Source: Heloderma charlesbogerti (lineage: Eukaryota; Chordata; Lepidosauria; Squamata; Helodermatidae). Taken from it: 64,000 bases of DNA. A program made the translations under genes and the position numbers. The DNA lies in assembly GCA_026122225.1 (NCBI GenBank), contig JANEZZ010001678.1, positions 558,001 through 622,000 on the forward strand, in the 5' to 3' direction. The notes beneath the pieces are model-generated. The model did no database searches, was not told where the DNA came from, and saw only the letters and a list, made by a program, of their open reading frames with translations. Below, in pieces: positions 47,490-58,912 of the stretch; position 1 is the stretch's first letter; the number at the start of each line of letters is the position of its first letter.

Positions 47490-50400
47490 TTTCAGGGTCC
47501 TACTGGCAAACAGTGGATGCTTCCACACTAGCCCCTCTCTCTGAATTTGCCATTGTTTTGCACTCACTTTTTACAAAGCACCCGGATATAACTGCCAGAT
47601 CATTGCATTCCAGCATTTTCTATGTTATCCTTCCCAGTTTTTTCAGAGGTGACGTGTTTTTTTTAAACACACACACACAAACACACACTAAGATACAATT
47701 ACAGCACTAGCCTGTCTAGTGTGGACAGGCAAAGTGCTTCTGAGGCTTCTAAGAATTAATCTGCCTTTTTCAAAAGCTTCCTCTTTGCAGTTTAAGCCCA
47801 TTTTACTGCTTCCTATTAAGCATGGCTGAAGGAATTAGTGAAATTATATATGGGCTTGACAACTTAAGAAGTAAGTTTTCTTACATTTCTCTGTATTCAC
47901 ACATTTAAGCATAAAGTCTGGGCTTTCCTTTGCAATCTCCCAGACTGTAATTTTGGGTGGAAAATATAGCTAAAAGTTATTTCCAAGGATTTCAGTGCTT
48001 CAGCGACTTGAGGCATCAACCACTTAAGGCAAAAGATGTACATATAGCAGTAAAATTATAAATAAAAACTGATAAAAGCAAGTTTGCTCCTAGTATTGCA
48101 ACTCGTTTGACAGCAAAAAAAAGTCTGACTTAGAAATGGATCAAAACTGCATGTATCAGGTATCAAGGAATTAATGTATAAAATAAAATAAAAAGCACAT
48201 TGCATAGAACATCAAATACTGTTGAATGTAAACTCATATTTCATATATATTAACAACTGAAACATCAGATATTGCTTTGTTATCAAATATTTTCAAATAG
48301 CAGATGTCAAATACTAAAGGCCAAATACTGATGCATTACAAAATCAAAAAATCAAAGTAAACACCTACAAAATCTCACCCAGTACATTGAAATGATGACA
48401 CTGGGAACTGTTCAAGAGTCAGTTTATCAAGGGTGCCAGCCCCAGGGGGCTTAAACTGAACATGGCCTGGGCCTTCCAAGAACCTCACTCTCTCCAGGCT
48501 TCTTGAAGCCTGCTCAGGACCAGCCCTACCATGACATGGACTGAGGCACCCGCATCAGGGGGCAGAGTGGGAGGAGCAGCAAATGGCACCGCTCCTGCCG
48601 CCCCATGCCATCCCACCCCCTCCAGTGGGTGCTCTAGAGAGCCTTCTCCCACTGTAGCATTTGCCGCAACAAGACAGCAGGTGGTGGGGCTTTCTGGAGC
48701 AGCCACACAACCTACCCGCCCCCCCGGCTTCCCCTTACTGAGGCTGCAGCTGGGCCCTGTGAGAGACCGCCTGAACTCTTGCATGACAGCAGCTTAACAC
48801 GTGAGAATTTGAGCGAGCTCTTTTGGGACATGGGCAAGCTCTTGCGAGAGCCCCACAACCAGGAAAGGTCACAAGGCAGTGCTATGAAGGGGCACAAGGC
48901 GGCGCGTGTTCTCGCTTCAGGTGGTGGGGGAAGTTGGGCTGGGGCTGGCCCTATTTCATCCCCTCTGCACGTTTAACCACAGACTACCACTGTTTCCTAG
49001 AAAAACATCTTGCCTATAGCCTCTGATTGTGTAGCCAGGTACACCCTATGCATGTATCTACATTGCAGACAAAACAGTGTAAGTCATTCCCTTGCCCTCC
49101 ACCCCAAGGAACCCTGATAATTGTACTTCTGGCCTAATTCTCATGAGGTTGTACATCTGAGTCTGGGCCATACCACATCAGGTTGCAGGTGGGGACTCAG
49201 ATGGTTGAATGCTGCCCTATACAAGCAACAAACAAGCCAAAAGGGCTAGGACCCTTCTCCCCGACCTTTGGTTTTCTACATGCCCAGACTCTTTTGCATT
49301 GAGGAGGAACATTCAATCACGTGAGCTTTACCTGCGCTCTGAGGGCCTCTGTGAGGAAATCTTTGGTTCTTTTCAGACAATTCCTGGGATTCTTTGTGAG
49401 GAAGCCAAGGCCGTTAAACTAGTATATAACCTATTTAAATTTGTAGTGCAAAGATATCTGGTGTGCTGTTCCTAGACCCTGCCACCTTCCTAAGCCTTTG
49501 TCTGCTTCTTGCCTTGCTCCCTATTCCTTCACTGACTCTTTGCTGGTTCTTCTTCTGTCTCAGCTTGCACTTTCAGAGAACCTATCTGGAATTGACTTCC
49601 AATTGTCTCATGTGCAGCCTGTTGACAAGATGCTTCCACTTGACTATCTGGTGAAGATGCCGTTATCTATTGCTTCCCCTGCTACCTGTCCCCTCAGAGG
49701 CCAACTCTGCAAAGCCTCAGACTCCTTTTCAGGGGCCCAGATCCTCCAAAGGGACACATGACACACATACAAGTTCTTCTCTTTATAGTGAAAATAGTAC
49801 TTCACGAAAATTTTAAAAGAATATGGTATGTGTAGTCCTAGCAACTATTATCTCCACAATCACCGTTCAGCTGTTCTATACTGACTACAAAGTGAATGGT
49901 GCCTCAGGTTAGTAGAGAACAGAGTATGGTTGCCAGGTCTCCTCAAATTCAGATCATGACATGCAGGGAAAGAGCGTAGGAGTGAAACAGTGGTGCCTGG
50001 AAAGCCATGGGGTACAGCCTTGTGGGACAGAGGCAGAGCCTAGTGGTACCTGATGGAGGCAAGGGATGGCTCCTACACAAAGTCTGCCCATGCCTGATGG
50101 TTTAGGGTAAAGACTAATGGACATGGTGGGGGTGGAATATATGGCAAGAACTCTCAAGGCAATTAGAAAATAGTTCTTTCTCTGGCCACTCATCCTGAGA
50201 CTATAGTCTTTCCCCTCACGACTGTGAGAAGGTTAGAACCCTGAAACTTCAGGTCAAATCTTTAGAGCTGGCAACCGTAGGCCACAATTGTCTTGTGGAG
50301 CCTTGTGAAAAAATCAGAGAAATGCTTAGGTATGTGGTCCAGTGTGCTTGGTCAGCATCTGGGCAAAGCATCTGAGACATTATTGTTTTTATGTTCATAA

Positions 50401-51620
50401 GTATGTATATAGCTGCTTTTCTGGATTATAGTCAATAGCTCCAGGTAATGTTTATTTTCATATAAGAAAATATTAACGTCTTATTGATGACTGATATTGA
50501 CTTATTGATGATTGATATGAACTTTAAATGTGGCTGCCCTTGAAAACTGTTTCCAAAGTTTCATTCGGAGCACAACAGGAAACACATTATTCTAGTGAAA
50601 TAGTATCTCTACTAGCACCCACATGTTGTATGTTTTAAACTACTAATCCATAAAGAGCTTGGGGCCTACACACATTTTAAATCCCCCACCCCCAATCCCT
50701 TATGGTTAACCTGTGTCTGAACTGTACCACTTCAAACTGCAGGTGGAGGTCTGAAAATGAAATGTTCCTCTCCACTGAAACAAGTCTAGGCTTAGAATAG
50801 TTGCAGGTAAAATTCTGGGGAGTATTTGGTATGGAATGCTATCATGTGAGCCTCCACCTGCAGTCTGAAGTAGTACAGCCCAGACACAGTTTGACTACCT
50901 CCATAAGAACAAGGCCTTTGTGCCCCGAGGAACTGAAGATTCTACTGCAAATGCCCTCCTAGCTAGTTCAGACTAGTGAGGACACAGGAAGGCGTTCTTG
51001 GCGGCAGTTCCCCAGATTTGGAACTTTCTTTCTCTCCCCTAGTCTGTCCAAGCCCAAGCCCAAACATTTTCAACAAGCCTTGCAAGCCCTTCAGATCTGA
51101 GCAACTGCATAATAAAAGCAAAGCAGAAGGAACTTGTGATGGAACTTTGATTATAATATATGCCACATTATCCTATTATTTAAAAAAAATGTTATCCACA
51201 CTGAGCCTAGGATTAATAGGGAAAACGTAAATAAATAAAACAAACCAGGTCTGCACAACTTGAGAACCTTCCACCTGAACACAACTCACTATCCACATAT
51301 GGTGGCTTATCAGGGACCTTCAATGTTTGTTGCCTGCCTGGGTCTGTAAAAGTAAAAGAGTTGTCAAGAATCTGGCAGGCTAAATATATGGCTGGAGGAC
51401 AGTGTTTGTCTTGGGTCACACGTTGTGCAGGCCTCAAATATCATCATCATAAGCACAAAATCTGAAACTTTTGTAAGTGTGCAACTCCTATGCAGTACTT
51501 TTTTGCCCTAGCATTTTACTCCCTCCACACACGCAAAATCCACAAACAAATGATAAACACCTATTCTCATTTTGCCCTTGAGAGCACAGTTGCAAATAGT
51601 GTACAAATAGCCTGGTAACA
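47490..51620. other. Spacer upstream of the pseudogenes, nothing recognised
   Basis: About 4 kb with a short CA tract near 47669-47690, a GC-rich stretch at 48425-48960 that resembles diverged repeats, and otherwise AT-rich DNA. No gene, RNA gene or MITE with clear ends was found. Confidence 0.5.
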
Positions 51621-51721
51621 ATAAAACTATTTATTTATTTATTTGATTTATTAGCCGCCCATCTGGCTGGCTACCCAGACACTCTATGAAGCAAGAACCC
51701 ATCTCTTTCAGTCCCTTTGTC

Positions 51722-52045
51722 TTCTTATGGCCATAGCTCAGTGGTAGAGCACCTGCTTTGCATGCGGAATGTCCCAGGTTCAATTTCCGACGTATGGGTG
51801 GGAAAGACTTTTGTCTGAAACCCTGGAGAGACATTGCCAGTCAGTCTAACCCAGGGGTAGGCAAGTTGGTGCTCTCCAGATATATTGGACCACATTTCCC
51901 ATAATCCCTGTCAATTTGCCATGGTGGATGGGGCTTAATCTGAAGGGTACCAGCTGAAGGGTACCAGCTTGCCTATGCCCATATATACAGTACTGAGCTA
52001 GATTGATCAATGTTCTGGCTTAGTATAAGGCAGCTTCCTATGTTC
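51722..52045 (+). mobile_element. tRNA-derived SINE, interrupted by a palindromic MITE
   Basis: The head has a Pol III A box (TAGCTCAGTGGTAGAGC) and B box (GGTTCAATTTC) spaced as in a tRNA. A SINE body and 'gtataaggcagcttcctatg' at the end follow. Between about 51849 and 51980 it is split by a short palindromic MITE ('caggggtaggcaagttggtg' against the inverse of 'ccagcttgcctatgccc'). The head lacks a tRNA acceptor stem, so it is a SINE and not a tRNA gene. Confidence 0.8.
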
Positions 52046-52261
52046 CCGTGTTAGTTCTCATTTATTCAACTGCAAAGCTGCCATAATCAAGGTGCAAGAC
52101 TAGCTCTCTTCTTCTGCATACAATGACCATGTAGAGGGACACCCCCCCTCCCCATGACCTACATGTGATTGCTGGTCCCACTCTTACCTCCCACGTGTTG
52201 GGCAGAATATAAGAAAGGGCTGTACGTGCAGCCAACCCGTTTTCACATGCCACCTAATACA

Positions 52262-52395
52262 GGACTGGGCAACTTGTGGCCCTCCAGATGTTTTGGCTTA
52301 CGACTCCCATCAGCCTTAGGCAGCATAGCCAATGGTGAGGGATGATGAGAGTTGAAAGCCAAAGCTTCTGGATGGCCATGAGTCCTCTCACCCAC
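52262..52395. repeat. Short palindromic MITE
   Basis: 'gactgggcaacttgtggccc', 'ccagatgttttggcttacga' and 'ctcccatcagcc' on the left are partly mirrored by 'tgatgagagttgaaagccaa' and 'cttctggatggccatgag' on the right. It belongs to the same family as 11495-11631. Confidence 0.7.
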
Positions 52396-53819
52396 GCCTG
52401 ACCTAATGCAATGTGGTTGGAAGGGGGTCAGTGACCATGACCACAGGTGGGGGGTCCCCTTGATCAAGTGCATCAAAGGGAGCATGAGAGGAGCATTTCT
52501 AGGATTGTCACTAGTACAGAGGAACGATGTGGCCAAAAGCCTGTGCTTGTGGCGGAGTATTGCACTTGGGTAGGCAGAGTATACAGAGTATTGCACTTGG
52601 GTAGGCAGGCCAGGCATCAGCAATGGCATGTTTGGGCAAAGGCTTGGGCCCCAGGGTTGCACAACAGCTGGCAATGGTATCCCCCCTTTTTTAATTAGGT
52701 CACCTGGCACTGAGAAGAGATGAACCAGGCCAGGCACCTGCAGCCATCACCATCTTCAATACCCCTAATGCCTTTGGGCCCCTCTGTGATGGCATGTTGG
52801 AGCCAAAAGGTGTTGTGACGAAATGCAGATGGCCAGGTTTCTGGAGCTGCTGTTCCTCTTCAGCACTACCCACCTCCACCCATCCTCGTGCTGCTATCTG
52901 CTGCCATCCATCCCTGCTGCCGCCTGAGCTCACTGCTGCTACCTGGTAAATTCATTTGTGTGTATGGGGGGGCACTAGAGTGGTGCTTTGGGGAAGGCCA
53001 GAGGGCACCTTGTTCCCTTCAACCTGGTGCAAGCCCTGGGGGTAGGCCTTCTTCTGAAAGGCGACATCATGCTCATACCCTTTTCTAGGAATGCCCATCT
53101 TTTATGTGCCAACAGCACATTCTCTGCAGGGCTGCTGCCATTACTGGAGCCTTGTTACATTTTTTCCTTCTTCTGCTACAATTTCTCCTCCTTTGCATAA
53201 CCTGTTTGGCTATATACAAAATAGATTTGATTCCACCACATTCTCCCAAGGTATGAAGGAGAGGAAAAAGCTATAATTTACATCCTATTATAGTAGGTGA
53301 ACAGTAAACAGAAAAGCACCAGGGGTTAGGCCCCAAGGAATTGTTGCAGATGGTCTCCCTTGAGCATCTTGGAGAATCACACAAGCAAAACAGCCTTCAG
53401 AATTCTTCTAATATGTATCCAAGCTTACATACTTGTAATTTCTTTACTCTGTATTACTATTTCATTGTCTTCTGGGTCTGCATACATTTTTTCATTAAAT
53501 ATAACCCTATTCGAAATTATCATTCATTGCAGACGTATATGCAACCCATCAATGGTAGACTACCTAAATAATTCACAATGATTTGACTTGGCACAGAAAG
53601 AACTGTTTGAACCACACAACTTCATATAACATAGGGAGGAAATGCCACAGGAAAGTGATGGGACTTAAATGGGGGTACTCTTAATTATGCTGTTAAACTA
53701 TTACACACCATGAGATAGAGATAGAAGATGGGAAAAAGAAAATGTTTTACAAGAACTGTCACATTGTCAGAAGAAGAGAATAAGTGGTCTTTCTTTAAGC
53801 TCTCTCAAGCATACATTAC
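52396..53819. other. Intronic DNA immediately 3' of PCDHGC3, nothing recognised
   Basis: Read on the minus strand this is the first part of the intron after the C3 donor. A short direct duplication ('tattgcacttgggtaggcag') occurs at about 52558 and 52590. No gene was seen. Confidence 0.5.
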
Positions 53820-56258
53820 CTCTGAGGGCACTAGAAGCCTGCTATTTGTGCCTGTTATCTGGTTATAGATTGCAGCATCACATCTTGTGATAGTACTCTG
53901 GTGGCTCCCCATAGGACTGGGAGCAAAGGGCATTTTGTACAGAAGGTCACTCTGGCGAGAGTCAGTCGTGAGGACCTGCTGGTAGAAGTTTGGAGGAGTA
54001 AATCCATTCCGCACAGTGTCTATGTGGTTAAAAGGCCCTGGGGTTCTATAAAGGGAGCTCCTGGAGGTCTTGAAAATATCCCTGGATTGCCTCCACTTGT
54101 AGAATTTATAGACGCCCACCCCAACCACTGTGACAAAGAAGGCCACTGAGATCAAGATGACAGCAAGGATTAAATAGAAAGTCAAGTGCTTCTTTGTTTG
54201 GGATGTAGTGGACACAGCTGTAAGGTCTGTCAGTGTCTCCCTATATGTCTCTGCTACTGTTACTGTGAGGGTCACAGTGGAGGACAAAACGGGTTCCCCA
54301 TTGTCTTTTATTAAGATGACTAACATTTGCTTGTGGGGGTCTTCCTCCTGCAGAGGGCGAGCTGTGCTTATCTCCCCAGAATGCAGCCCCACAGTAAAGA
54401 GTCCTGGGTCAGTGGCCTGGAGGAGTACATAGGAAAGCCAGGCATTGTAACCGGCATCTGCATCCCAAGCCACAATTTTGGTGACCATGTATCCAGGGCT
54501 GACTGAGGGTGAGATGACTTCTGGAAGCAAAGAACTGTTTTTTGAGTTTGGGTATAAGACTCTGGGCGGATTGTCATTTTGATCTGTGACAAAAACATTG
54601 ATTGTCATATTAGTGGCAAGGGGTGGAATGCCTCCATCACGGACTTGTACCACTAGCCTGAACTCCATTATGTCCTCATGGTCCAAGGGCATGAGGACAT
54701 AAATAGAACCATTCTCCTGGTTAATTGAAAAATATCTGCCCACCAAATCTCCCAAGGGCTTGTGATTCTCCAGGATAGAGTAGGAAAGGTGGGAATTCCG
54801 GTTGAGATCTGGGTCAGAGGCACTGATGTTAAAAAGCAGGGCCCCTGGAAGGTTGTTTTCCTCCATGTACACATCATAGGAGGGTTGGGGAAATTTAGGA
54901 GGATTGTCATTTATATCAGATACCTTGACCAGTATTTGCTTTTCCTCCATGAGAGAGGGTGCGCCCGCATCCCGAGCTGTGACGGTGATATTGTACTCAG
55001 AGACAAGTTCCCTATCCAAGGGTTCTTTGGTTTGCAATGTGTAGTAGTTCTTAAGGGAAGAACTGAGGGCAAAAGGAATGCCAGAGGGGATAAAGCAGTT
55101 GACTAGGCCGTTGTCACCAGAGTCTTGATCGGTGACACTTAGCAAAGCAATCACAGTTCCTGGAGCTGCATCTTCAGGCACTGGGCTGTACACTGAGGTC
55201 ACTGTTATTTCTGGGCTGTTGTCATTTACATCAACTATTTCAACCAGAACTTTGCAATGCGCCACAGCAGGATTAGAGCCTTTATCTTTTGCCTGGATAT
55301 AAATCTCATAAAACCTGGTTTCTTCAAAATCCAGCAATCCCTTGAGCCTCAGTTCTCCAGTGGCAGAGTCCAGAGCAAAGAGCTGTCGGACTCTGGCAGG
55401 GGTGTGGCTGCTGAAGGAGTAAATTATTTCCCCATTGGGGCCCTCATCCAGATCAAAAGCTCTGGTTTTGACAATCAGAGTGTTTACAGGCGTGTCCTCT
55501 TTCACACTGGCTCTGTAGACGGAGTGGTTGAAGACAGGGGGGTTGTCATTCGCATCTAGGACGTCCACGAGCACCTGCAAGGTGGCCGATCTCGGCGGGT
55601 CCCCTCCGTCCAGCGCGGTGAGGACCAGATGGAGGCCCCTCTGCTGCTCCCTGTCCAGCTGCTTTTCCAGCACCAGCTCGGCGTATTTGGTGCCGTCCCC
55701 TCGAGCCTGCACGTCGAGCACGAAGTGCTGGTTGGGGCTGAGCTGGTAGGTCTGCAAGGCGTTGACCCCCACGTCGGGGTCCTGCGCGCTCTCCAAGGGG
55801 AAGCGTGCGCCAGGCAGCACCGCCTCGCTGACTTCCAGCCGCATCTGCTCGCTCAGGAACGCGGGGTCGTGGTCGTTGACGTCCTGCACCTCCACGGCCG
55901 CGCCGTACAGCTCCAGCGGGCTCTCCGCCACCAGCTGCAGGGTCAGGACGCACGGCGAGACCGCCGCGCACAGCGCCTCCCGGTCGAGTCTCTCGCTCAC
56001 CAGCAGCTGCCCGGTGCTCAGCTCCGCCTCGAAGTACTGTCGGCCGCCTCCCGACACCACCCGGAGGTTTCGCGCCCGCAGCTGCTGGAGAGGCAGGCCC
56101 AGGTCAAGCGCCACATTGCCCACCGAGGAGCCCGTGGGCCTCTCCTCGGGGACCGCGTACCGGAGGGGGGCGGAGGCCCAGCCCGAGGCGGCCAGCCACA
56201 GCCACAGCCCCGGCAGCCATCGCGGCAGCCATCGGCCCCTTCCAGCAGCGCCGTTCAT
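53820..56258 (-). CDS. PCDHGC3: Protocadherin gamma C3 variable exon
   Basis: An 813-codon exon. The signal peptide is residues 1-30 and mature PLRYAVPEERP begins repeat 1. Linkers DVNDHDPAF, DANDNPPVF, DVNDNSPEI, DINDNPPKF and DQNDNPPRV mark the six cadherin repeats. The membrane span is at about 692-716. Orthology with mammalian C3 is clear from EITVTSVYSPVPEDA in repeat 4, SYDVYMEENNLPGA in repeat 5, GEISTARPLQ in repeat 6 and, in the tail, YKWRQSRD, SLYRTPGP and VLTTDSRQSD. GAG|GTAATG at 53820/53819 is a phase-0 donor to constant exon 1, about 26 kb away. The 5' part of the exon is strongly GC- and CpG-rich while the 3' part is not. In mammals C3 differs from C4 and C5 in having a promoter of the stochastic type, which agrees with the island here. 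Confidence 0.97.
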
Positions 56259-56311
56259 CTCACGAGGGAGGCGCAGCAGCCCGGGCCTCGCGAAGTTTGC
56301 TGGGGCGTCCG

Positions 56312-56338
56312 CTAAAAGTTCTCAGCCGGCCCGTTCAT
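56312..56338 (-). promoter_or_regulatory. PCDHGC3: Possible short upstream ORF before the C3 start codon
   Basis: An ATG at 56338 opens eight codons and stops at 56312, 54 bp before the C3 ATG. It lies in the 5' UTR only if transcription begins further upstream, which I cannot show. Confidence 0.35.
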
Positions 56339-56482
56339 GCTGCCGCCAGCCTGCGCGTCCCGGGCGTGGGGTGAGGGAGCCGGGCAGTCAGGCATGGCTC
56401 CCTCCGGCACCGCCACGGGAGGACGCCTCGCCACGCTCGCTCTGTCGCCGTCTCTCTCGCTGCCTGCGGCTCGCGCTCATCT

Positions 56483-56508
56483 CGGCGGCGGCGGCGGCGG
56501 CGGCGGCG
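56483..56508. repeat. PCDHGC3: (CGG)n trinucleotide repeat, about 8.7 units
   Basis: An uninterrupted CGG run in the island, about 225-250 bp upstream of the C3 ATG. On the transcribed strand it is (CCG)n. Confidence 0.9.
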
Positions 56509-56573
56509 TCCCAGCTCCCTCACAGCTTCCCCAGCTAACGTCGTTGGGTCAACAGCGGCGCGTAGAGTCCCGG

Positions 56574-56578
56574 CCAAT
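56574..56578 (-). promoter_or_regulatory. PCDHGC3: Inverted CCAAT box upstream of PCDHGC3
   Basis: The minus strand reads ATTGG within TTATTGGCCG, about 316 bp upstream of the ATG. This motif is an NF-Y site candidate. I did not find an unambiguous protocadherin CGCT-box element near it. Confidence 0.35.
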
Positions 56579-56749
56579 AACTGCAGGAGAAGTGCTGCCC
56601 CCGGCCCGCTGCCGCTGCCAGGCCTGAGCGACAGCAGCAGCTCGCTTCCCTGCTACGGCTGCGGGGCTGGGTCGGAGCTGGGCCTGTTCCAGGTGAGGCC
56701 GGGGCGGGGCGGCCGGGCTCCTCGCCCTCCGCTCAGCACAGTCTTCCCC

Positions 56750-58780
56750 ACCTGCCACCAGCGGAGAGAGGGCGAGCGAGCAGGCAGGCGGAAGTGGTCG
56801 GCTGGCATTGGCTCCCTGGGCCGCACAGAGATAGGACTGGCCAGTGGCACTGCCCAGAGGGAGAAGGGTGGGGAGGGGGAGGCTGCGTTAGCCCGAGGGA
56901 GAGCACAGGTATGCAGCTAGGCAGGGGCCGCTGGTCGAAGGCGCAGCTGCCTCAGCCTCTTGCTCGCTCACCTGCACTCCCCACCTAGGTGATGCAGTGA
57001 GGACAAGCCCACTCCTCCCTGCCTCGCTGCCCAGAGAGAGAGGGTGAGGGAGCAGGTAGAGCCCCAGAGGGAGACAACAAAATATTTATTTTTATCCATT
57101 TATTATGGAAATGTCTATACTGCCCTTCAGTAGAAATTCTTAGGGTGCTTTATGTAAAAAGAAAATAAACAATTAAAATGCAGATAATATAAATCAAAAT
57201 AATAAACCACAAAGACCCAAAGGCATCACAATCTTAAAAACCAGATAGGAACAATCAGTAGGGCTAAAATTAAATCTAGAAGGCCTGGGAAAATAAAAAG
57301 GGTATTTGCCCAGTACTGAAAGCAGGTGCCAGGTGAAACCCTAGAGCTTTTCATAATTGGGATGCCACCGGGAAGGCCCTCTCCATGGTAGCCAGTTGCC
57401 TCATCTCTGATGGCAGAGACTCTCACGGAAGACCCTCTACTGAAGATCTTAACATAAGAGTAGGCACGGACACAGGTGGTCCTTCAAGGACACTGGTCCT
57501 GAAGACTAGCACTTTGAACTGGGCGTGGAATGGACTGGGAGCTGGAACAAGTGTGTACCACTGGTGTACTATGATCATAGTACCCAGTCTCAGTTAGTAA
57601 TCTAGCCACCATATCCTGTATTAACTGCAGTTCCCAAACCCTGTTCAAAGGCAGGCCCATGGAGAGCACATACACAGTAGTCTAGCCAGGAGGTGACCAA
57701 AGCACAGATCACTGGGGCTAGGGGTGTACAGATTTTGTTAACGGCATTCCGTCTGTGTTCTGCAGATTGTCAGGTGTCTTTCGTTCTCTTGTCTGCTCCT
57801 TGACAGAATCTGAGAGTTTTTTTAGGGATGCACAAGAATTTTGCTCCTGTTTGCAAATGCGCATTTGCACTTATCTGCACTTGCACCAATCCCTCCAAAA
57901 AGTTAAAAAACAAAACACATGCACGTACACACAACTGTCAGCAAGTCCACATGACTTGGAAAAAGCCAGTCCGCTGCGGAATCTGCAGTTGGATTCATAG
58001 AAATCGGAACTCATTGGACTCCGTTGCAGATTTCTCCAACGCCCCTAGGTTAAGCTATCAGTTGGAAGCAGTGGTGGCCACGCCTTACAACCGTCGCTTG
58101 CCCAGTCCTCCCTGCCACACTGCCCAGAGATAGAGCATGAGGGGACCAGAGGGGGCAGCAGCTGTTCCTCTTGCTGGCCTGGGCTGGTCCTGGGGGTGCT
58201 GGAACAGTGGGCCCTGTCTGCAGTCATTATTCCTGCACAATTGCTCATTCCATTCTTTTTCTCTTAGCAGCACTGCAAGAAGGATGGGGCAAGTGACTGG
58301 TGAAAGGAGCAGCAGCTGCTGTTTCTCTCTGCTCACCTGCTCCCTCTCCCTGGGAGGCTCTACCTGCTCATTTGCTCCCTCGCTTTGGATATCATGATAG
58401 GGAGACCCTGAATGAGGGAGCAAGCCAGTGGAAGCCCCTGCTACCGCCCCTGGTAGCACAGTCGGAAGGGTTGGATCTGGGTCCCTGCACACCTCTGCTC
58501 TCACTTTTGGCATTGTGGTGGGGGGGCTGGGCCCAGACAGGACAAGCAAGCGGGGCAAAGAGGCCTCTCCCTGGGCCCCATCTTCCCCGCATGCCACCCA
58601 GAGAGAGAGAAAGTGCAAGTAAACCACTGGAGCCAGCAACTGCTGCTGGAAGGCAGCCCTGTTGGCTCTACTGCTCCCTAGCAGGACCTCCAGAGACAGA
58701 GTGTGATCAGGCAGACCTTGCCTCCTCCTCCTCTTGCTCAGTTACCTGCACTCTCTGGGCACCGTAGGGTGGACCCAATC
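56750..58780. repeat. GC-rich region of degenerate repeated units
   Basis: Variants of 'cccagagagagagggtgagg' followed by 'gagcaggtag', and of 'gctcacctgcactcccc', recur near 56760, 56855, 56970, 57035, 58125, 58330, 58600, 58690 and 58735. This suggests an old, diverged minisatellite or repeated block. LINE-derived sequence at about 57080-57660 splits it. Confidence 0.4.
57080..57660 (-). mobile_element. LINE 3' region, antisense
   Basis: 'tatttatttttatccattta', 'gtctatactgcccttcagta', 'gtgccaggtgaaaccctaga' and 'gggaaggccctctccatggt' are typical of antisense L2/CR1-like 3' ends with decayed coding sequence. The arrangement resembles 24370-24620. Confidence 0.55.
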
Positions 58781-58821
58781 CTTACCGTTGTACCTCCCAA
58801 AGTGTAGCCAAGTATATTTTC

Positions 58822-58912
58822 AGTGCAATCCTATGTGTCTAAGAAGTAAGCCCCACTGAGTTTAATTGCTTACTCCCAGGTAAGTGTATACAGAATTGCA
58901 GTCTTAAGGATG
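58822..58912 (+). repeat. Short squamate repeat ('gcaatcctat' family)
   Basis: 'gtgcaatcctatgtgtctaa', 'gtaagccccactgagtttaa' and 'cttactcccaggtaagtgta', ending 'gaattgcagtctta', give a nearly full copy. Confidence 0.8.

Larger units (their letters stand above)
55560..56960. promoter_or_regulatory. PCDHGC3: CpG island over the PCDHGC3 5' end
   Basis: CpG dinucleotides are dense here and sparse in nearly all the rest of the window. The island covers the first repeats of C3, its presumed 5' UTR and its promoter. No comparable island surrounds C5 or the two downstream exons. Confidence 0.8.

Noticed and set aside
48425..48960. Possible GC-rich gene fragment
   Set aside because: Frames are open on both strands because of base composition, and the phrasing resembles repeats near 61390-61640. 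No protein similarity was seen.
51722..51800. tRNA gene with clear A and B boxes
   Set aside because: No acceptor stem pairing; the sequence continues into a SINE body that has a related copy at 62622-62735.
55546..56538. Long GC-rich open frames on both strands around the C3 5' end
   Set aside because: They are shadows of the C3 coding sequence and the CpG island and have no similarity to known proteins.
58085..58780. Open frames of 85-185 codons on both strands
   Set aside because: They arise from GC-rich repeated units and show no domain, signal peptide or family match.
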